Shown here: positions 25,751 to 45,303 of the stretch, in pieces
Position numbering within the stretch: the first letter of the stretch is position 1
Layout: each line of letters starts with the position of its first letter
Assembly (NCBI RefSeq): GCF_932526225.1
Contig: NC_064036.1
Span: 2,729,501 to 2,793,500, forward strand
Direction of reading: 5' to 3'
Source of the DNA: Nematostella vectensis
Lineage: Eukaryota; Cnidaria; Anthozoa; Actiniaria; Edwardsiidae
Length of the DNA: 64,000 nt
Program-made: the position numbers and the translations under genes
Notes under the pieces: model-generated
Seen by the model: only the letters and a program-made list of their open reading frames with translations
Databases searched by the model: none
Told to the model about the DNA's origin: nothing

Positions 25751-28700
25751 GTAAGTGAACGAATGCACATTGTCAACACGCGAAGAAAAGGATATAATAT
25801 ATATAGATAAAAGGGTAGGACAAAAGAAATAAGGCTAAAAAAAAACAAGTTCCCCAGAAATATGCCGGCTTGTCAGCGCGTTTCTGAACTTATATGACTT
25901 TGATATTGAAAATTTGTTTGTTTTCAGCGGCTGGCACCTTCCAAGTCTCTGTTTGCTGTTAAGTTGAATATATAGAGCCAATGGACGAAAAGCATGTAGC
26001 AGACGCACTTGTTTGAAGGGGACAGAAAGTTTGACAACACTTCGCATATCAACATGTTGCAGTTGCCAGCTCTTGTAAAATAAAGAGATTCCGTAAAATA
26101 GTGTTATACTTCTAAAACTTTGCAAAGTTGATGTGAAAATGTTCAAATGAACACAGATAGATAATAAAAATGTCAGCTGGTTACTCGCGTCTTTTTTTGT
26201 GTGTTATTGAGAAAAAAAAAACTAGACCCTGCGCACAGGGTTGACTGGGATGCCTGAAAGATTTTACTGCCTACTTTGGATATAATATTGTTTTTTATTG
26301 TAAACACTGATTGGGGCAAGAAAGGTAAGAGCATCATCTCTTCAGGTGTGGGGTGGACTTGAGGTGTGCTCCGTGAAAGTAGACAGGGCTGATTGTCCTA
26401 TCTTCAAATACTATCCCCACATCAGAGTTAGCACCGAAATAAGATTAAGTAAAGCTGAGAATGTGTTTTAAAATTGTTATTTCTTAAACATTTCGGTTCA
26501 CTGCCCTCAATGTGCTATCACTTAGGGGTATATTTATTTTAACACCCAATGTAAGTCCTATTGTATTAACAATATAATTTTATTTTAAAGCATTAATTTA
26601 TTGATGTAAATTACAAGTAAACAACATTTATTTATTTTGAAGTCAAATGAGAGGGCTATAGAATATCGAGACTTGATTGAAATTTATAGAGCATAAACAT
26701 GTTTTCAAGATCAACAACACACTACAAAAATATTACAAATCTCTAGATTTATTGAAAATATTCCATAAAAATAAAATGACATTCAAACACAGGTAACCCA
26801 AGCACTCGGTTTGTATTATAGTACGCAAGAGAATTCGTATAGTGATGAAAACAAACTGGAAAATTAAGGAAAACAGATTTCATAGTGGACTCACTTTACT
26901 CTTGTCTCTTGGGATCTCTCCTGAGTACTATGGGGCCGTTTTACTCGTTCCCCTTTCACCGCCCATACAAGACGAGTGAGTAATACTATTATACTACTAT
27001 ACACATATTACTCACTCGTCTTATGTATGACGGCGGTATCCAAGCTTTCCAACAGTGCTTTGCGGTCCCCACTTTAAATCCCACGTCGTTGTGCTGAAGC
27101 CAGCACAAGTTGATGTTTGCTTGTATTTTTCATCAAAAATACAGCTATGAGTATATTAGGAGAGTGTCCCAGGACATCATGAAGTCTTTTGGGGCATAAT
27201 TGAGTGCTTTGCTTATGGATATTTGCAAGCAAAGGTCATGATGATTTTTCCTTGTTTGGCTTTGCCTGGATGAGAAAAAATTTTTCTAATGAATCACCAC
27301 AGCTCTCCTTAATGCTGTCTTTTCTGAAACCAAATTGATTCCAAAATTGTTTTTACACTGCTATTCTGGGTCTGTATGACCTGAATTTGATTAAAAAACT
27401 ATCTGACTTTGGGGAGAGGAGTGTTGACTGGCCCTCGTGAATTTTTCCCTGGATCTCCCAGAATGCTTTTCAATCCGTAAAGGCATCTTCGTGGTTTTAC
27501 AAGCCTTCAAGAAGTGGACATTGTGTTTTGAGGCCATGGAAATGAACCTGGAGGATCCGAATAAAGGTATCTATTTGTGTCTTGAGCTGTGTTTGCTGAT
27601 CTCTCTCCCGTGTTGTATTTTGAGCGTTTTATTGAGAGGGGTTATTCTGCTTTTCTTTCCTTGTTCGATTTGAAATTTGTCAAAGAACCTGTGCTATTAT
27701 TTGGCTTAAGAGTAGTTGCCAACACCTTGGTTGGATGCAAATTTTCAAGACCATTTATCCCTTAGACTGATCCCTGAGTATCTTCATCTTGTTGTGTTTA
27801 GTTTGCATTTATGAATTTTTTGGGTTGTGGGTACTTCCAAAGCCGGTACAGGCCGGTTGAGGGGTCACACAACCACAAGAAAGCGACAAAAACAGTGCAA
27901 GGTGAGTTTCGGACGACGATTTGTATTGTCTATTGAGGATATGACAGTTATTGGGTTATTAGAATGCGAGTGCTTTACTTGGTAATCGATCAAATTATTT
28001 GAGCATAACACTTTGACATTCTTCTGAATTGATTGTGTTGAAATATCTTGATTGTGTTGAAATATTTCATAAAGGCTTAACCAATATCGTGTTGCATTTG
28101 TCATATACTGATGAAGAAGACCGTTCTTGTCTTTATATCCTGTGCTCTTAGTACTAAGAAGATACATATCCTTAGAAGATACAGCAACTTTTTCAACTTA
28201 CAAGAGAAATTTTCCTTACCGAGGATAAAAAACAAAAACAAAATTCAACCCCTTTTGCCAATATGTATTGTTGTTATTGTCTGCTTCTTGCATCTCATGT
28301 GTTTATTTTTTTTTCAACTAATTGTGGAAATTAGTCAGATTATAGATGTCTTGATGAAAAGATCGTTTTGTAAGAAATTTTACTCTTTTACGAACCAGGG
28401 ACTACCAGAGGGCCAAGATGAATGCTAAAAACTGGAAGACATTAGAATTGAAAACCATGTCTTGAAAGATAACAGTAGGGAGTTCTTATTCACTAGTCAT
28501 TTGGAACCCCCACACACATGGTCCCAGGAAAGGTGGGGGATTAGACTTTAATAAAAGCCTGTTTCCAAGTTAAGAGTCAAGAACAGTCAATACCACCACC
28601 CCTCTTTATATATTCTGGTTAAAAAGTAATCTAAAATCCAACATTAACCCCTGACTTCCCCAGGACCATAAGGGAGGGGGCTAAAAATGACTAGGGCATT

Positions 28701-28846
28701 ACTATGTAATTCAGAAGTACACACTCAATAGGTTTTTTTTTTAGAACAAGATATTTATATTATATAAAACTAAAAACAAACTTTTGCTTTTATAATAAAT
28801 CTGTAAAGAAAAAAGTTTTCTATCAACCTAAAGATAATGGGAAATG
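25751..28846. other. Stretch without a recognised gene
   Basis: AT-rich sequence. It includes a hairpin at 26964-27029 and a 78-codon hydrophobic open frame at 27437-27673 that matches nothing I know. An exon edge could lie at about 27571 (GATCCGAATAAAG before gtatct), but there is no support for it. Confidence 0.35.
26964..27029. repeat. Foldback hairpin
   Basis: The arms catacaagacgagtgagtaa and its near complement ending in cgtcttatgtatg flank an AT-rich loop of about 20 bp. It is probably a small MITE. Confidence 0.65.
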
Positions 28847-30150
28847 GGATAATTTAGGAAAGTACTGAGTATAATTATCACATTATTGTTATTATATTTT
28901 CTTTTCAAACATTTAAAGAAGAGTCATATTTCTTCCTTTTCCTTTTCCCTGTTGACTATTTTTATGCAATTGATGCTCTTTTCTATTTCCCTCTACACCA
29001 AAAATAAATTTATGAACAGATTTGACTTTTAAATGAGAAATGTTCATTTAGTACTTTCACTTATATCTTCTTTTTAGGATTTCCTTTTTCAAGTCTCGTT
29101 CCCATTACATTTATTTTAGAGGTTTAGATTTATTTCATTGGAATGGTTGGATCCAGGGTTTCTAAAAACACCAAAATATAATGCATTACTGGATGTATAT
29201 TTGTAGATATTAATTCCCATGGGGAAAATCACCACTTAAAATGGTACATTAAAACTTTAGTATTGCATCTTAACTAAAATTGTGTCTGACACTATATTCT
29301 ATCTTTGAAATCCTGTTTCATCCATTACATGTTCTTCGCAAGGTCAAAGCTTGTCAGAATGTAGCTTTACAAATGTACATTAATGGAACTTTAATTAAGG
29401 GGAAGGGTTTTTTAGGTCGAGATACTTAAACTTTATAACACTAGCAACAACCTTGTTCTTTTTCATTAATAGAATTCTGTTCACATAGCTTGGATAGCAT
29501 AGACATGGCCTCTTTAGAGGCCTGTGGTGGTAAAAGGGTTAGGATAATGGGAAAGGGGAAATGTCAAGAAATGCTCAATCAAATTATTTTCATACTGTTA
29601 TATTTTTTTCACCAAACCTTTCAAGTTGAGTCAATTTCCTTTATATCTCCTCCCCCTTCGACTATTTTTTAGTCAATTGATATTCTTTGCTTCCTCTCTA
29701 CCCCAAACATAGATCAATGAAAGGGTTTGGTTTGAAATTAGAAGTTAGCATTTTAGCACTGTCAGTGATGCCTTAGATGTTTTTTTAGGATTTGCTTCCA
29801 AAATCAATCTGTTTTTTCTTCAGTGCATTCATTTTGGAGTAGGCCACCAACAACAAGGCCACTATATGGTAAAGGATGAGTGCACTAATATGTAATGCAT
29901 GAAAGGAGATATATATATTTTTGGATTTTAATTTCCAGACATTTTTCTGAATATTCAGTCCAATGAAGGAGAGAATTGCCACTAAACCAATACATAAAGA
30001 TTACAGTATGGCATCTAAAGAGTCTAAATATATTATTTCAAATCTTTGGAATGCTGTTATATCCATGACATATTCTGCACAAGGGCAAAGCTTGTCGGAG
30101 TATTGTTTTGATTAAGAAATATATATAATTATGGAACTTCTATGATGGGA
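28847..30150. repeat. Diverged tandem duplication of about 690 bp
   Basis: Two halves, about 28847-29420 and 29540-30150, share ordered blocks: ataatgggaaatggg / ataatgggaaagggg, a pyrimidine-rich block with gactattttt and caattgatat/gctctt, ttttaggattt, and the block with ccat.acatgttct then aag..caaagcttgtc. Divergence is high, so the duplication is old. No coding frame is preserved in either half. Confidence 0.65.
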
Positions 30151-30420
30151 CATAAGAATTTACAATTAGACTCTTGACAACTTTGACAGCCATATTTACA
30201 CCAGGAATTGTGTTTGTTAACTTTGATGTACTGCATAATTTAAATTATTGAATAAGGCCTGGATCCATTTGGTTGGTACAATAAATAAATCTTAGTAAAG
30301 AGCAGGATACTAGATCCCCCCAAAATACCACGATCAGTCAACACAAAAGGTGTTCAATGCTGGCTCCGCTTTTAGGCAGTGCCTAAACCTATATATTATG
30401 ACTGGGCTACCACAGGTATC

Positions 30421-30761
30421 CCAGTTAAAAACTTCTAGAATCAAAAAGCCCAAATTGTCGCGATCTCGTAGCAGAACAATGAATATAATACACCAAAAAC
30501 TGGAAATCGACTCTGCCAAATTTTCGTCTTTAATAAGACTTCTTCAGGGCAGACTGAAGAAGCCCTGAAGAAGTCTTATTAAAGACGAAAATTTGGCAGA
30601 GTCGATTTCCAGTTTCCAGTTAAAAACTTCAATACACCAAAAACTGGAAATCGACTCTACTTCTGGCAGAGTCGATTTCCAGTTTTTGGTGTATTGTATT
30701 CATTGTTCTGGTACGAGATCGCGACAGTTTGGGCTTTTTGATTCTACCAGTAAAAACTTCG
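30421..30761. mobile_element. Nested foldback element just upstream of PI3K
   Basis: The outer arms run about 30437-30515 and 30665-30745, starting agaatcaaaaagccc and containing gtcgcgatctcgta. An inner hairpin has arms at about 30493-30550 and 30561-30615 (containing cttcagggc and gccctgaag). The motif ccagttaaaaacttc flanks the whole element and recurs in its middle (30617-30631), suggesting a second insertion of the same family into the first. It ends about 165 bp before the PI3K start codon, inside its probable promoter or 5' UTR. Confidence 0.8.
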
Positions 30762-30924
30762 AGATACGTGCAGTGCATGCTGGGGGATTCCGATGCGGAA
30801 GGAACCAAAACTACCGAGGTTGTGGTTTTGTACACAGCCGAAAACCTCCTAGAAATGTGACTCCTCGTCGTCCGATCTCGCACCCCTGTAGTAGGAGAGA
30901 GCCTTCAGAGTTCTAGCCGCCATT

Positions 30925-38862
<7,938 letters not shown>

Positions 38863-38992
38863 CTTCCACGTGAACGTAGGTGACTTTTCACGTGATCACA
38901 AGTGACCTCCACGTGTTTTTATATGTAATCATAGCAGAGCCTAAACTGGGCTATCCTTAACAAGGTTCGCGACAACCCTTAGCTTCCACGTG

Positions 38993-39558
38993 ATCAAAAC
39001 TTACCTCCACGTGTTTTTTTATTTGACCATCATCTGATAACTATGTTAAGAGTTCGTTAGCTTTCACGTGGTCATTATGACTGTCCATGTGATCCATTAG
39101 TGAGGGCAAAATAATAATAGGGGAAAATAAGCAGATAGACGCCCTAGCTTACCGAAGAGTAAATAAAGAGAATATCGGATATTCAATATCTACACGATCG
39201 TGGATAATATGAAAAAAATAGAAATGTTTAAACCGAAAATTAAAAAAAACAATATATAATAGATAGAACAAATAAAACATACTTTTTGTACAAAGTGAGC
39301 AATTTAACGTATTGATTTAAACAAAATGTAATTTTACCCGATTGAAATGGCTGTCCTCACTGGTTGTCAATCTTAAACAAAAGCCCCCCCCCTCCTTCTC
39401 CCTCACCCACTCACCCAGTCGCGTGCCACCTCTTGACCGGCATTAATTTTTATTTCTTCCCCGAAGTCGGAAGGTTGTTGGTGGCCACTTGATTTCCATA
39501 AAGATTGTGGCTTTTGAGCCCTGGCCAAACGCAAGCTAGCGCGGCCAGGTTGCAGTGA
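38993..39558. other. PI3K 3' UTR and intergenic spacer
   Basis: AATAAA hexamers occur at about 39162 and 39275 and could end the PI3K transcript. There is no exon or element that I recognise. Confidence 0.4.
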
Positions 39559-39783
39559 TGAATCATTATTGACAAAGCTATTTTTGAATTCCTAGAAATA
39601 TAAGTTATGCTTATCAAATATTAGAACTACGAAATACTTGTAGTCGCGAGCTTGTTCTGCTTCTATTTGACTCTGCCAGCTTGCTCTGGTCGATAAAAAC
39701 AACAGGGTTCTCGCAAAGTGAAACGGTAACTACAAAGTAATGGTAAAATGAGGACTTGTACGAAAGCGTTATACGGGATTTCG
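39559..39783 (+). repeat. Upstream copy of the membrane-protein gene's 5' end
   Basis: This copies 40189-40440, including the 5' flank, the ATG (39748-39750) and 11 codons (MRTCTKALYGI). The match stops at gggattt, after which the copy reads cgagtaaggg. That creates a possible splice donor (TCGA|gtaagg), so the copy could serve as an alternative promoter and first exon, or simply be dead. Read through, the frame ends after about 28 codons. Confidence 0.85.
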
Positions 39784-40032
39784 AGTAAGGGCCGATACTT
39801 TTGTGCCTTAGATTATGAAAACAATGCTCCATAGTTTCCTTTACTGGAGCATTCGCGCGAATGACCATCGCAGCAGGCTGCAAAGTGGCGTATGACAGGC
39901 ATGCCTTACGTGCCTTTGTAATGACGAATTAGCCTAGTCCCAAGGCGTCTTGTGTCAGCGCTCTGATGTCAAACATTTTCTGCAATAGCTGTAAGCTGTC
40001 CCTGACGCCTGGAAAAACACTAGGGCTTATCT

Positions 40033-40150
40033 TCCGGGGGGGGGGGGGGGGGGGAGATTCTCCAGAAAAGTAGACGGGGGGTGTTCGTCACATCTTTTAG
40101 GGTATAAACTTTCGAGCAACTTCCTTCCCTTGGGGGGTGTTGAAGGATTT
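40033..40150. mobile_element. Truncated MITE copy C of the gacgggggtgat family
   Basis: The sequence ccagaaaagtagacgggggg followed by tcttttagggtataaa and gggtgttgaaggatttttcc is one end of the family, inverted relative to copy A. A run of about 20 G adjoins it (40037-40057). Confidence 0.65.
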
Positions 40151-40405
40151 TTCCGATTTTGCATATCTCCGGGAACGAGGTCAATGATCAATCATTATTG
40201 AAATGACAAAGCTATTTTTAAATTCCTAGAAATGTAAGTTGTCATGGTTATATGTGTATCAAATAGCAAAGTCGTATAATCCCAAGAATTACTTGTAGTA
40301 GCGGGCAGTTCTGCTTCTATTCGACTCTGTCCGTCAGCTTGCTCTGGTCGATAAAAATATCAGTGTTCTTGCAAAGTGAAACGGTCACTACAAAGTAACG
40401 GTAAA

Positions 40406-40826
40406 ATGAGGACTTGTACGAAAGCGTTATATGGGATTTTGGAGATGTTTTTTGGTCTTCAACTGGCTGCGAGTTACATACTCTTCGTCGCTGTGTTTAT
40501 CAACAAAGACGGAATGGAATTAAACGACGGAGAACGAACGTTGTTATTCTACACTTTGATTTCTCTTTGCTCATTGGTGCCAACTACATGGCTGTTGGTA
40601 TACCTCGTTATTGAGCGCACCCATCGTGTTGATCTAGTTGGAGCACTCAGGGTCTCAAAGTCTGAAGCTTCTTTTAAGGTTATTTTCGTCTCCTGGCTTA
40701 TCGACATTTTTGCAGCACTGGTTAACATCATAGCTATCGTGTACTGCCAAGACACTAGCGGGCCTGCGCCTTGGGAACTCACCCTAGTATTTTTCATCCT
40801 CTTCCCCTTACAGCAAGCATGCCAAA
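40406..40826 (+). CDS. Multi-pass membrane protein, first exon(s)
   Basis: Opens with MRTCTKALYGILEM and encodes about four hydrophobic segments (LQLAASYILFVAVFI, TLISLCSLVPTTWLLVYLVI, FVSWLIDIFAALVNIIAIVY and LTLVFFILFPLQ). It ends at the donor CAAA|gtaagt in phase 1. I do not recognise the family. An upstream in-frame ATG at 40376 exists, but the duplicated copy at 39748 conserves the one at 40406, which I prefer. The next plus-strand exon with a matching phase-1 acceptor is at 45304, so this may be the N-terminal part of the gene described there, separated by a transposon-filled 4.5-kb intron. Confidence 0.6.
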
Positions 40827-42451
40827 GTAAGTTCAAGCAGTAACTAAGCCCGTTTAGAAAATTATGGGTTCGGGGTTCAGCTTTTGTTCAAGTTAATTTT
40901 GCGTGGGATAATGGGAATTCGAGCAGAACACATTTAATTATATTAGCTTTGCCATTAAACATGTATAAGAAAATTAAGAATATACGCGACAAATGGCAGG
41001 GACACCGCAACAGCTAAGAGAGTGTTCATTATTTATGGCCGGTCGGTTCCCACATGGGGGGCGTGGGGCTAAAAAAAGGGTTTTGGTTGCGTCGATGAGG
41101 GGTGATAAAAGTTTCAATGTGGTTGAAGGGGGGGGGGATTTCATCGCTTAAAAGTAGAAAACTTTTTTATTTATTATTATTGAAAAGAGTAATCGAAATG
41201 AAAAGCTGTTTCCTAGCGTTGCCAATAACATATTTAGGCTACATTTACTGCTGTTGAGCCGTGAACGCTTTCCCACAAATGACAAATTGAACAATGTTTA
41301 TTACGCGGTAGTAGTTCATTTAAGCTTGACCTATAGGATCAATAAAAAACGACAACTGAAATATATGCATTTGTAAAATATACTAGGAATCTAGTACGGC
41401 AGGTTATTAGATAATGTCATTGTGTAAAAAGTCTGACTCGGATACCTTTACTTTGAACAACCCGCGAGCACCAGATCTAGGAGATCTATCGGACCAAGGG
41501 CACAGGACGATTTTATCTTTTATTAGGACAGTCCCATGCAGTAAAATATAAAATTGTCCTGCGTGATATGGACTAGTAATATGGCATGCAAGGATAGATA
41601 TAGATACACATTCCAGGGGTGGATCCAGGTTTTTGAGTGAGTAGTTTCCACCGAAACAGCAACAATAGGGGTGTTTGGGGGCATGCCCCCCCAAGAAAAT
41701 TTGAAATTTCAAGCTCTATAAATGCTATTTTCTGCATTTTCAGAAAAGTTAATTACCCCAAAAAGAACAAAAAAACATGCTATCATAAAGGGAAAAAAAG
41801 TTTTATTTTGTTGAAGGTGGTACATGGAACACCTTGCTCTACAAAAAAAATATCTGGTATCCAAACCGGTGCCACTGGTCTATGTCAAATATAGCTGCCT
41901 AACTGTCTTTGAGCAGGAGAAGGAAAAATGGTACTTATAGATGGCAAGCCTGTGGTTGGTCCTTGGTCCAGGAGTTTTCAAGATAATAATAAAAAAATCC
42001 AATATTAATATCATATGTCATATACAAAAGATATGTACAAATTATAGACAATATAATTTGAATAAAAACTCCCCTTTTTCATCCCTGGGGACTGCAGTAA
42101 CTGGAGCTCTGGAGAAAAATCCAACATTGTTATCAAGTTATAAAAATGAGAAGTACTAAATGATTATAATATATATATATAGTTTGAAAAATACTCCCCT
42201 TTTTTATCCTTTGAAACTGCAGCTTCTGGAGCCCAGGGAAATGTTTGTAAACCATTTGAGCTTAACATGAAATCCCAGTGTCAATAGAAAAATTGAAATC
42301 ATCACTAAATAAAAAAAAACATCTAGAAATGACTTTTTAAGAAAGTTATACAGGCACCAGTTTGAGTTTCTGTAGCTGTTCTCCATCAGTAAGGGTAAGA
42401 CCCAGATGGAACATAACTCACAAGCCCTCTAGAAACAGATGGTGCAAAAAT

Positions 42452-43363
42452 TTAAGTTAATATGTTTGCCATGCTCATTCTCCTAGGGTGCAATTGAGCA
42501 AATAAATCTATTATTCTGTCCAGGTCTAAATCCATGTCTTTGTGGGTATACATTAGTGCCAGCCCACTCAATCTTTCCTCAATCATTGTGCTTCTCAAAT
42601 AGGTTTTAAGATTTCGAAGGGATGAAATGGATCTCTCACAAGAAGCAGATGAAATTGGAAGTGTGATAAGGGTCTTTAACATGAAATAAATATTGACATA
42701 TGCATCTGTCAATATCCTCCAGTGTAGCCTTGAGAGTGTCTGGAATCACTTCTCCTCTGTTATCCCTCCCCTTCCATAATCTCTCCCATAATAAAAGCTC
42801 TGCCTGTAAACCTATATAATTTGGCATGTCCTGTCTGTAATAGTTACAAAATTCTAATTAAAAAGGATCTCACGGTTTCTAGCAATTTGCTGTTGAACGA
42901 TGTTATTTAACTGCAGATTTATCGGGACAGCGTCTGTTCGCATCATTTTCTTAAATTCTTCTATAGCAATCATAGAAAACTTGTGAATTTCACAATTTCC
43001 TTGCGCGTGTTTTGTAAAGCGCGAAGCGGCCGAAGTCCAATTTGTAAGAGGAGACTTCAATAATTTGTCTAACTTATTAGCGTTTCGCCCACACTGAACT
43101 CCGAAACAAACACAAGCTAAGCAAAACACTCCATTGTAATATTTAGAGTAGGCTAGCCATGGATATTTCTTTAGCCAGTTTAAAACAAACTTGCGAGATT
43201 TTCCATTCTCTATTGACACTGGGAAATCGAAAAGCTCACCTGGTTTCCATACATTTTCGATGAATTTTAACTTGTCCCGAGGCGAATAGCTGGCGATCTT
43301 GTCGAAGACTAAGCCAATGTCGTAGGGAGAACAATCCTCATTCCGACAGACAGGAGCACGAGC
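42452..43363 (-). pseudogene. Broken hAT transposase (TTF/ZMYM1-like type)
   Basis: The N-terminal piece (43363 down to about 42860) begins MARAPVCRNEDC. It has the TTF-type zinc-finger region, with WLKKYPWLAYS, GVFCLACVCFG and then FTKHAQGNCEIHKFS. The C-terminal piece (42712-42452) is the hAT dimerisation domain, with LPISSASCERSISSLRNLK and a following LSGLALMYTH. The catalytic core between them is missing, and a short piece at 42827-42720 (WERLWKGRDNRGEVIPDTLK) lies in another frame, so there is at least one large internal deletion and one frameshift. Not functional. Confidence 0.88.
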
Positions 43364-43375
43364 CATAAAGAGTAA

Positions 43376-43913
43376 GGGCCTATCCGCACTTGTCGAACAA
43401 AGTTTGTCTGGCCCGAACAAAAATGATAACAAATTTTGTCTCGGCCAAAAGTTATTAGCTAAAGTACATCCGCACTTATCGGGCCAAACAAATTAACTTG
43501 TTGGTTTGCTTGTAAAGGCTGAAGCGGTGGATTCTGTACTTCATTTGGTTGCTCTACAATTTGAGACTGCGATTGACCATAAATACCAGCAGGATCAAAC
43601 ACTTGTGAGCCATAATAGTTGAAATAATAGTCCCGAGGAAAGTACGCCATGTTGTGACCTCGATTCACTCTGCGAAGATGAACTTTCCCGCGCAATTCGA
43701 TCACGTTGGGTTATCAAGTAGGGTGATAATTGACAAAGCTGTCATGTTCGACATGATTTTGACGTTTGGCCTAGTTTTGTAGGGCTCCAAACCTCCCCAG
43801 CGGCGTCTTTGTAGTTTGGCCTGGCCGAACAAATGCATCCGCACTTGTTTCTTACAGTTGATGACAGAATTTGTGTCTACATAAACAAGTTTTGTACAAG
43901 TGCGGATGGGCCC
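43376..43913. mobile_element. Harbinger-like MITE nested in the hAT element
   Basis: A 538-bp element with ends GGGCCTATCCGCACTTGT and the complement of GGGCCCATCCGCACTTGT, flanked by taa on both sides (43373-43375 and 43914-43916). TWA duplications are typical of PIF/Harbinger elements. It landed a few bases upstream of the hAT transposase start codon. An 81-codon frame inside (43459-43704, minus) may be a remnant of an element protein. Confidence 0.8.
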
Positions 43914-45303
43914 TAAAAACTAGTGCAATTTGTTAACTAATTCCTTCGTAAACTCCGGTGCAAGTACTGAGACTCTAGTGAAGGCAAACGAAAGAAGACC
44001 GTTGGGGGAGGTACAGACCTTTTATACTTTTGTCGATAGTTTCCGCGGTGGTTTCCAAGTGAGTTAGCCAATCAAAAATGGTTTTGAGTGAGTTCCAACA
44101 CAATGAAAAAATTTCCAGCCAATCGCGCGAGGTTTTGAGTGTGTTCCAGTGCTAACTATAATAACACCTCACCCACCCCCTTGCTTGCAAATTGGTGACA
44201 ATATTTTCCGATCTTATCCGACGGATTTCCGAAGGTTCCCGAAAAGTGATAGAAGCTCAAATCCAAAGCTCGTGATCCGGGGCGCTCCGTGAAGTCGCAT
44301 AAGAATAATAACGACGATAAGGCATCTTTTTACGTGTTTAATTTAATTAAAAAGCAAAAGTACAGGAGATTGAATGATTTCCACAGACAAGCCAATAGTT
44401 TCTAGGGATATCGGAGTATTTTTAAAAAAGCCATTTAAGTTCAAAATAACTTGGTCCGAAAAACTTTGAGTGTGTTCCGGAACTCACGTAAACTACCCTG
44501 GATCCAACCCTGCATTCTTTACTGTTTAAAAACGCCATAAGGCCACATTTGACTTATTACAATAAGAAATATTATGTCTTGGTTGTTTTTAATGCATGAT
44601 TTGTTTATATGTATCTATACTTCGGGTTATAAATGTAGTTTTGTGGATTTTTAAAGAGAAGGAGGGGGGTCAAACAAGTTTTTGGGTTTCTCCTGGGGGG
44701 GGGGGGGGGCAACAAAGTTTTGTTGTTTACAAAGAAGGGGTTGTACAGAGAACTCAAGTAGAGTGCGCTTAATACCGACCACCCCCCCCCCCCCCCCCCC
44801 CCGGCCATAAATAATGAACACTAACTCCCTAATGGGCCTTGATTTCAATAGAAGGAAAGAGTGCGGTGCGTGTCTGAGTCGAGCTTATTTCCAGTGGAGG
44901 CAAACGTAGACCCTATTTTTCAGGAGACATTACTTTTAAAGTTTCCCTGCTAGCAGAGGCCTCTTTTCTCTGTATTTCGCTGGGCTGGAGTTCGCGAGGC
45001 CTCAACAAACGTAGACGCCGACAGCAGAAAACAGTGAAACTAGATTGAGAATTCAATCGCATCACGTGAAAAAGCGATCTGTCATGTAAACCGTTTCTCT
45101 CAACCCACGACTTGAAAACTCCAAGTTTCACGGTCAATAGAGACTCCACCGTTTAACCTGTAACCTAAGTTGTGCTTATTCTATTGTAACTGGTTTGGAA
45201 TTGGACGCAGTTTATTTTCGATTTCGTTGTCCTAGCCGTCGTCGTCGTCCTTGCTTAGGGTCCCTAACCATGTCTTCTCAATAGTACTTTTTCTTTTACG
45301 AAG

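Larger units (their letters stand above)
41614..44512. mobile_element. hAT-family DNA transposon, decayed
   Basis: The ends are CAGGGGTGGATCCAG and the complement of CAGGGTTGGATCCAG. The pentamer cattc flanks both sides (41609-41613 and 44513-44517). It contains a broken minus-strand transposase (42452-43363) and is itself interrupted by a Harbinger-like MITE. It lies in the intron between exons 40406-40826 and 45304-45502. Confidence 0.88.
41021..44822. mobile_element. Outer inverted-repeat element (3.8 kb) holding nested transposons
   Basis: agtgttcattatttatggcc plus ggt at 41021-41043 is matched by its complement, accgacc...ccggccataaataatgaacact, ending at 44822. G or C runs lie near the right end (44696-44711 and 44781-44802). 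The interior holds the hAT relic and the MITE. A target duplication is not clear. Confidence 0.6.

Noticed and set aside
27437-27673. Hydrophobic 78-codon frame
   Set aside because: No similarity, no splice-consistent partner and no promoter; composition is like the surrounding AT-rich DNA.
39748-39834. Second gene copy starting at the duplicated ATG
   Set aside because: Only 11 codons are copied and the frame stops soon after; it may serve as an alternative first exon but not as a gene.
43459-43704. 81-codon minus-strand frame inside the Harbinger-like MITE
   Set aside because: No recognisable domain; most likely a remnant or chance frame within a 538-bp non-autonomous element.
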